Source of the DNA: Candidatus Marinamargulisbacteria bacterium SCGC AAA071-K20
Lineage (GTDB): Bacteria; Margulisbacteria; Marinamargulisbacteria; GCA-2716485; AAA071-K20
Length of the DNA: 18,216 nt
Direction of reading: 5' to 3'
Assembly (NCBI GenBank): GCA_003265975.1
Contig: QFBU01000027.1
Location: forward strand, 1-18,216
Positions 13,656-18,216 of the stretch are shown here, piece after piece. The translations under genes and the position numbers were made by a program. Below the pieces are notes generated by a model. The model did no database searches and was not told the DNA's origin. It was given only the letters and a program-made list of their open reading frames with translations. Numbering within the stretch: position 1 is the first letter of the stretch; each line of letters begins with the position of its first letter.

Positions 13656-16600
13656 ATGTTTGCTGTTGGTGCTTTATCGTCTTTTCGAACTTGTGTTGCA
13701 TTTGCTCGGCCGTTTGCAAGGCCGTTAAATAAGGTCGTGGGTTCTGCCCCTACTACAGATGTAGTTCTTGGGGCCAAACACTCTGTACGGGATTCTTCTC
13801 CACTTGCTTTTCCTAAAAACTTTCAAATTAGAAGACTTGTATCCGTTTCTCAGGCAAAATCTCCAGTTGCTTGCCGTCGAGAAATTATAGGCACGCCAGT
13901 TCATTTAAAATTCCATCAATTGAAATCAAAAAAAGTAGAACAGTATATGACTATTTTTCTAGACGAGTTCAAAGCTCGGTTTTTAAGGGATTTAACTAAA
14001 GATGAACATGCCTTTGTAGACACTTATTTAAAAAATGGCTCAGACTTATTAGACCTAAGCAAAAGCGAAAATATGTATGAACTAGCATCTTTATTTAATA
14101 ATAGTTTAAGAACACTTAATATTGTACCTAGAGGACTAGATTGGAAAATTACTGAGTTTGCAACCAATGTTAATACAGTTAAAAACTTTGTTTCACTTCG
14201 GGCAGAAAATGATGTTCGCGCTGATATTTCAGGCGATTTAGATTTGGATAAATTGAATGTCTATGGGTTTTTACGACTTGGAGATATGTCCGACCCTAAA
14301 CTTATATGCGACTGGTTACAAGCTAAAACACGTCTCTTAAGTGACTCTAAGTTTGAAGAGGCCCTTACAAAAATTGGCACGTTTAGCCCTGTAGCTACTG
14401 AGCACCCATGCCAAACTGTTTGGGACTCAGTGGTGTCTGGTCTACAGCCCATATTAACGCGACCCATAGATGCGGCATTAGCGTCTGATGTTGCTGATGT
14501 TTTTGAAGGTGAAATGCGGTACAAGCCCAAGCAAGGCGCGTTAGCTAGGCATTATGATGACAAGGAAAAACTTTTACCCACAATTAGAGATTTTTACGGT
14601 ACGAGATCTAAAATGTTGAATACTTTTGTACCACAGTTAAAAGCTGAATATGCCACTTTACAAGCTTTTGTTTTAGTAAAGGATAGTGTCGAAATTAAAG
14701 AACAAACAAGACGTTGTAAATTGTTAAATGCCTATATAAACGCCTATGCTAGTGAGTGTAAAGGGTGGGAAATTGAAAATGATCGATTTGTTCAAAATAT
14801 GGCTAACTTATTGGCTACCATGTCTGAGCAGGTAGGTATTGTTTTGGGATTTGGAATGGGGCAGCTTGAAGAGATGGATTTACCGACTGACTTAAAATCC
14901 GAGTTGTCTAAAGAATTTAATAATGTAGACAAAACATTGACGCTATTAAAAGCCTATTCACCTGAAGCGCTGCAGTCGATATACGATGCAGAAATTCCGG
15001 CTACGGCACATATTGATGATATTACGATGGATGATATTCCTGATGGGCATATTAAAATTATAATTGCTTACTATAAACGATTGGATTTAAGTCGAAATAG
15101 AATTTTGCACATTATAGATGCGGTTGACGACCTCTCATTAAAAAAAGAATTAGACATACGTCTAGGCGCCACCTTAAAAAAGTCACCATGCTTTGTAACT
15201 AGAAAACAAAGTAGAACCGGTTATGATGACCGACAAGAAATGATAAGGCAGTTAGACGAAGATCGCGTGTTGTCAGAAGGGTATACACAATGCTCCTTTG
15301 CGTTACTTGTGGCTTCTGAATTGGGTCTTATAGAGCGGGCCATTAAAGCCGATTATGCAGGCGCAACCTGTGTGTCTGAAGAACGACAAGTATTGGGACG
15401 GTTTTTCAAAGATGTTCCAGATCAACCATTAACGGAAGTATCGCTTACTAGCAAACCAAAAGATGTGCTAGATACCTATTTATTAGATATTCTTTTCCCC
15501 CTTAAAGGGCTGAGTGATGAAGAATCCTTTGATTGTTTAGTTAGGATTGAAAAATATGGTGTGATGGATATGTGGGCCTGTAGTGACACCTCTACAAAAG
15601 ACGGCGCTGTGAACAGTGATATTTCGATGTTAACTTCAAAACAGTTGATGTATCAATTTTTGAAATATTTTTTAGACGAGATGTTAACTAGACTTGATGA
15701 TGGGCATAGTTCGCCTGATGAAGAATGGCACGATACTCCCGCCTATTTTTATAAAAAAGGGCGTTCTTTATTTGGTACGGATCGCTTTAAAGAGTTATTG
15801 AGCAAGTATAAAACCTCAACAGAAATTGGTGGCGGAAGTGGATTTGATCGTGCGCTTAGCGCTAACCCAGAAAAGAGAGCTACTCAGCTTTTTTTTAATG
15901 TATTAAGAGAGACTTTTGAAGGCGATATCGACCTCACTATTCAACCTGGGTGTCGGGCATTTATGGAGAGTTTGTTTTATGGCTCTATGAGTATTTTAAA
16001 TGTAGGGGCAGGGTTTAATCTGTGGGACAGTACACTCACTGAAGAAGACATTACTATGGGTCGTGAGTTGGGCGCTGCTCAGGGGCGAAGTTTACATAAA
16101 ATTATTGATGACGACGACATGATGGGGGCTATTACTGCGACTACTGGTAATTGGAAGTTGTCTTTTGGTTCAAGAAAACTTACGGGGAGTCCTGATGGCG
16201 TTGTAGTAGGACAGTTAAGTGCCTCTGCCGATTATAAATCACTCAGGGCTATCGCTCGTGTTTTAAGGCTTAGAATGGGAGGTAATGGCTTACATAATAT
16301 GAATACAGCGTCACATATTGACGGTGCGCCTTTAGGTCAATTAGCTGACGATTCGGTTATTTTATATTTATTATATAACCGATTATCTAACCCGGAGGCT
16401 GAAGAAAATAAATTTACTGCGTTTGGTCTTCCAGCAAGAACAAGACGTTTGAGTAATCAACAAATGGGGCTGTTATATCAATGTTATAAATTGTTAGAAA
16501 CAAACATGAGAAATGTTAACGACTATTTAGGGGAGCATGGCGTAAAGCTAAGCCCTGCTAGAAAGCGGTCACTTTCTTTTGATGCGGCTTTGAGACAGTT

Positions 16601-16871
16601 TATATTTGGCGGTGTAATGCGGCTTTATTACACTGCTGATCATTTAGAACATGAAGTTTTAAGAGATTTAGAGAACGGGTATGGAACACCCCCTTCAGTG
16701 AGATCAAGTGTCCTTGAAATTGCTAGTGAGCATGGCGTTATTAGTACCGACAAGCTCGAAGAAACCATAGCTACGCCTCCATTTATTGAGGTTCTAAATG
16801 ATTCTGTTACAGAGGTAAGAACTAAGTCTGAAGAAGCTTTTGCTAGAGCAAACTTTTGGCTTGCTCCTTAG
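13656..16871 (+). CDS. Giant divergent PEP-carboxylase-like protein, probably a pseudoenzyme
   Basis: This 1071-residue protein has no obvious functional family, but short landmarks occur in the order and rough spacing of phosphoenolpyruvate carboxylase. PVATEHPCQ (246-253, His250) sits where PEPC has LTAHPTE. RKQSR (516-520), followed by RQEMIRQLDEDR, matches the IRQES...QAFLIREL block. TSKPKDVLDTYLL matches the TPSDVL block. GSRKLTG (838-844) followed by SLRAI (862-866) matches the highly conserved GSRPxKR...ESLRAIPW block. The catalytic SDSxKDAG and HGRGGS loops are missing; in their place stand EIGGGSGFDRAL (723-734) and an unrelated stretch. I therefore infer a PEPC fold without carboxylase activity. 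The first 90 residues are basic and low in acidic residues, perhaps a targeting or flexible segment. GAGGG lies 5 bases before the ATG. The gene converges with the membrane-protein gene 9 bases away. Confidence 0.8.
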   Translation: MFAVGALSSFRTCVAFARPFARPLNKVVGSAPTTDVVLGAKHSVRDSSPLAFPKNFQIRRLVSVSQAKSPVACRREIIGTPVHLKFHQLKSKKVEQYMTIFLDEFKARFLRDLTKDEHAFVDTYLKNGSDLLDLSKSENMYELASLFNNSLRTLNIVPRGLDWKITEFATNVNTVKNFVSLRAENDVRADISGDLDLDKLNVYGFLRLGDMSDPKLICDWLQAKTRLLSDSKFEEALTKIGTFSPVATEHPCQTVWDSVVSGLQPILTRPIDAALASDVADVFEGEMRYKPKQGALARHYDDKEKLLPTIRDFYGTRSKMLNTFVPQLKAEYATLQAFVLVKDSVEIKEQTRRCKLLNAYINAYASECKGWEIENDRFVQNMANLLATMSEQVGIVLGFGMGQLEEMDLPTDLKSELSKEFNNVDKTLTLLKAYSPEALQSIYDAEIPATAHIDDITMDDIPDGHIKIIIAYYKRLDLSRNRILHIIDAVDDLSLKKELDIRLGATLKKSPCFVTRKQSRTGYDDRQEMIRQLDEDRVLSEGYTQCSFALLVASELGLIERAIKADYAGATCVSEERQVLGRFFKDVPDQPLTEVSLTSKPKDVLDTYLLDILFPLKGLSDEESFDCLVRIEKYGVMDMWACSDTSTKDGAVNSDISMLTSKQLMYQFLKYFLDEMLTRLDDGHSSPDEEWHDTPAYFYKKGRSLFGTDRFKELLSKYKTSTEIGGGSGFDRALSANPEKRATQLFFNVLRETFEGDIDLTIQPGCRAFMESLFYGSMSILNVGAGFNLWDSTLTEEDITMGRELGAAQGRSLHKIIDDDDMMGAITATTGNWKLSFGSRKLTGSPDGVVVGQLSASADYKSLRAIARVLRLRMGGNGLHNMNTASHIDGAPLGQLADDSVILYLLYNRLSNPEAEENKFTAFGLPARTRRLSNQQMGLLYQCYKLLETNMRNVNDYLGEHGVKLSPARKRSLSFDAALRQFIFGGVMRLYYTADHLEHEVLRDLENGYGTPPSVRSSVLEIASEHGVISTDKLEETIATPPFIEVLNDSVTEVRTKSEEAFARANFWLAP

Positions 16872-16880
16872 AAAGCGTGT

Positions 16881-17219
16881 CTACATCAGTTTAGTAGACA
16901 CCAAATAAACAGCCACAAATATTAGCCCAAGTGCAATCTTATATACTTTACCCTTCGATCCAGGAAACCGTTTTGCAGTTACAGGAATCATCACCACTAA
17001 ACTCAACCAAATAACTAATTTACCAATCACCCAAGTGTCGAATCCAAACCCAGCTTTGGCAAGCAATCCCATTCCTGAAATCAAAATAACAAGTCCGGTT
17101 ACCCCGTTAGCAATTTTGGCTAATTTGGTTTCTCCGTCCCCTTTAAGTAGTAGTGTAAAACTAGATACAAACGCGATGACGCAAATGATGTGAAGCACGT
17201 GATAAAATCCGTATGACAT
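16881..17219 (-). CDS. Small tetraspan membrane protein of unknown function
   Basis: The 112-residue product has four hydrophobic segments (about 7-25, 35-56, 63-82 and 94-111) with short polar links, and a His pair in the first helix region (YHVLHIICV). The pattern recalls SirB-like or other small four-helix inner-membrane proteins, but I cannot assign a family. AGGAG lies 8 bases before the ATG and directly follows the stop of the upstream PgsA-PssA gene (13-base gap), so the two form an operon. A role linked to phospholipid metabolism is only a guess from that position. Confidence 0.75.
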   Translation of the reverse strand: MSYGFYHVLHIICVIAFVSSFTLLLKGDGETKLAKIANGVTGLVILISGMGLLAKAGFGFDTWVIGKLVIWLSLVVMIPVTAKRFPGSKGKVYKIALGLIFVAVYLVSTKLM

Positions 17220-17232
17220 TTTTTATTCTCCT

Positions 17233-18216
17233 TTATTTTTCGTTTCTAAATTCTTTTTTTAATGGCACAATAGGCGCCGCAATATAAATAACGACCAACC
17301 AAAATAAAATTTCTATAATATTAAATTGATGTAACCAGGTTACACCAAGAAGCTGTACGATGGCTATAATCCAAAATACTAAGCTAAGAGGTCTTACATA
17401 TTTAAACGTCATTTTTTTATGGGCTACTCTATTATGTGGATAGGCTATTCTGGAAGCCATTAAAAGGGCTGATGCGATTGTAATAAAATAGATCCAAAGT
17501 GTGCCAGTAAATTGACTAGAATTCATCGCGATCATCACTATACCAGCACCAGCAGGAGAGGGGAGTCCTTCAAAAATATCCGACGACCCACCTTCGTCGA
17601 ACCGTTTCAAACGATAATGAACACAGCTATAAAACAAGATCGCTATAACTATTGCAACAGGATATGCGAACGGAATGGTATAGTCGGACAATACTTGAAA
17701 TATAACAAAAGCAGGGGCCACGCCAAACGTAATTAGATCAGCTTTCGAGTCTAGCTTTGCGCCTAATTGTGAAAAGGTTCCTAGCTTTCTAGCTAAAGAC
17801 CCATCGCAAGCGTCTAATACAATTCCTAGTAATACTAAGCCTGAGGCTATTACTGGGCTTCCGGTCATTGCATAAAAAATAGCGAAAACACCGCAAAATA
17901 AGTTGATGAACGTTATAAAATTAGGAATAAAAGCGAGTAGCGTTTTTTTAGATTTTTCTTTATCACCATTATTTCTTTTAAGTGCGTTTTGCCATAAAAA
18001 ACTTATAAAATAGTCAAAAAATGACCAGATTGTAACGGCTACCATCGTCCAAATTAGACCTTCAAAAACCAACTCTGGCCAAGAAAATACCCATTGAGCA
18101 AGCCAGTTGAGAGGGGTTAATCCTATAGGGATAGCCACTTGTTCCACAGCCGTTCTGGCCATCAGTAAACCAACGACTGGTAGCGTGATTCCGGTTTTAA
18201 ATTTTCCAGAAGACCC
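17233..18216 (-). CDS. PgsA-PssA fusion: two CDP-alcohol phosphatidyltransferases in one chain (5' end beyond window)
   Basis: The frame runs open to the window edge; 327 residues are visible, and the ATG at 18162 is probably internal. The C-terminal part is a phosphatidylserine synthase-type CDP-alcohol phosphatidyltransferase. It has the full signature DxxDGxxARx8GxxxDxxxD (DNA 17814-17737, within DACDGSLARKLGTF...DSKAD) followed by FGVAPA and the GLPSPAGAG motif. It should join CDP-diacylglycerol to L-serine in the inner membrane. About 90 residues precede it. They begin SSGKFKTGITLPVVGLL and end AVTIWSFFDYFISFLW, which resembles the C-terminus of PgsA (GKxKTxxQMVA ... LTxWSGxDY), the phosphatidylglycerophosphate synthase. 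I infer a two-domain fusion whose PgsA catalytic motif lies past the edge. It is the first visible gene of an operon with the tetraspan protein. Confidence 0.88.
   Translation of the reverse strand, partial: GSSGKFKTGITLPVVGLLMARTAVEQVAIPIGLTPLNWLAQWVFSWPELVFEGLIWTMVAVTIWSFFDYFISFLWQNALKRNNGDKEKSKKTLLAFIPNFITFINLFCGVFAIFYAMTGSPVIASGLVLLGIVLDACDGSLARKLGTFSQLGAKLDSKADLITFGVAPAFVIFQVLSDYTIPFAYPVAIVIAILFYSCVHYRLKRFDEGGSSDIFEGLPSPAGAGIVMIAMNSSQFTGTLWIYFITIASALLMASRIAYPHNRVAHKKMTFKYVRPLSLVFWIIAIVQLLGVTWLHQFNIIEILFWLVVIYIAAPIVPLKKEFRNEK

Noticed and set aside
13656..16871. Calling the giant protein an active PEP carboxylase (ppc)
   Set aside because: The SDSxKDAG and HGRGGS catalytic motifs are absent, so only a divergent homologue can be supported.
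1..18216. tRNA genes, rRNA genes, CRISPR arrays and intact insertion sequences
   Set aside because: None of the intergenic stretches contains a cloverleaf with a GGTTCGAATC-type arm, regularly spaced repeats, or a transposase gene.

Overview
The window is AT-rich chromosomal DNA from a bacterium that uses the standard genetic code and makes peptidoglycan. It mixes ordinary housekeeping genes (PBP1A, thioredoxin reductase, TyrRS, MetRS, an amino-acid symporter, phospholipid synthesis) with genes of a more host-interacting flavour: a Fic protein, a eukaryotic-type Ser/Thr kinase, a small protein with a papain/YopT-like Cys-His-Asn layout, and a 1071-residue protein that looks like a degenerate phosphoenolpyruvate carboxylase (PEPC). 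This mix suggests a little-studied lineage with a host- or prey-associated past; Margulisbacteria-like, Legionella-like or chlamydia-like groups would all fit. The taxon cannot be fixed from the sequence alone.

Layout. Positions 1-444 hold no convincing gene: an imperfect 45-bp tandem repeat, a terminator-like hairpin, one copy of a 22-bp repeat, and three copies of a 10-bp motif just ahead of a class II Fic gene (445-1320, +). A stomatin/SPFH gene faces it (1528-2376, -). The 2377-2868 gap contains a + strand terminator with no gene in front of it, a 12-bp inverted repeat, the second 22-bp repeat and the trxB terminator. PBP1A and trxB (-) form a tightly coupled operon with a good promoter at 5990-6018. 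A divergent kinase gene (6107-8131, +) overlaps tail to tail with the putative cysteine-protease-like gene (8108-8707, -). tyrS (+) converges with an AGCS symporter gene (-). A 236-bp AT-rich gap then leads to a 92-aa hypothetical gene, metG, and the giant PEPC-like gene (13656-16871, +). The right edge carries a minus-strand operon made of a PgsA-PssA fusion (cut by the window end) and a small tetraspan membrane protein.

How they work together. PBP1A builds and crosslinks peptidoglycan, and PgsA-PssA makes anionic and serine phospholipid precursors, so both serve the envelope. TrxB maintains thiol redox balance. TyrRS and MetRS supply translation. The kinase, protease-like, Fic and PEPC-like genes have no visible metabolic link to these neighbours. 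Several genes (fic, tyrS, metG) lack a Shine-Dalgarno sequence and have a -10-like hexamer 6-7 bases before the ATG, so leaderless transcription is possible, whereas others use a clear GGAGG or AGGAG.
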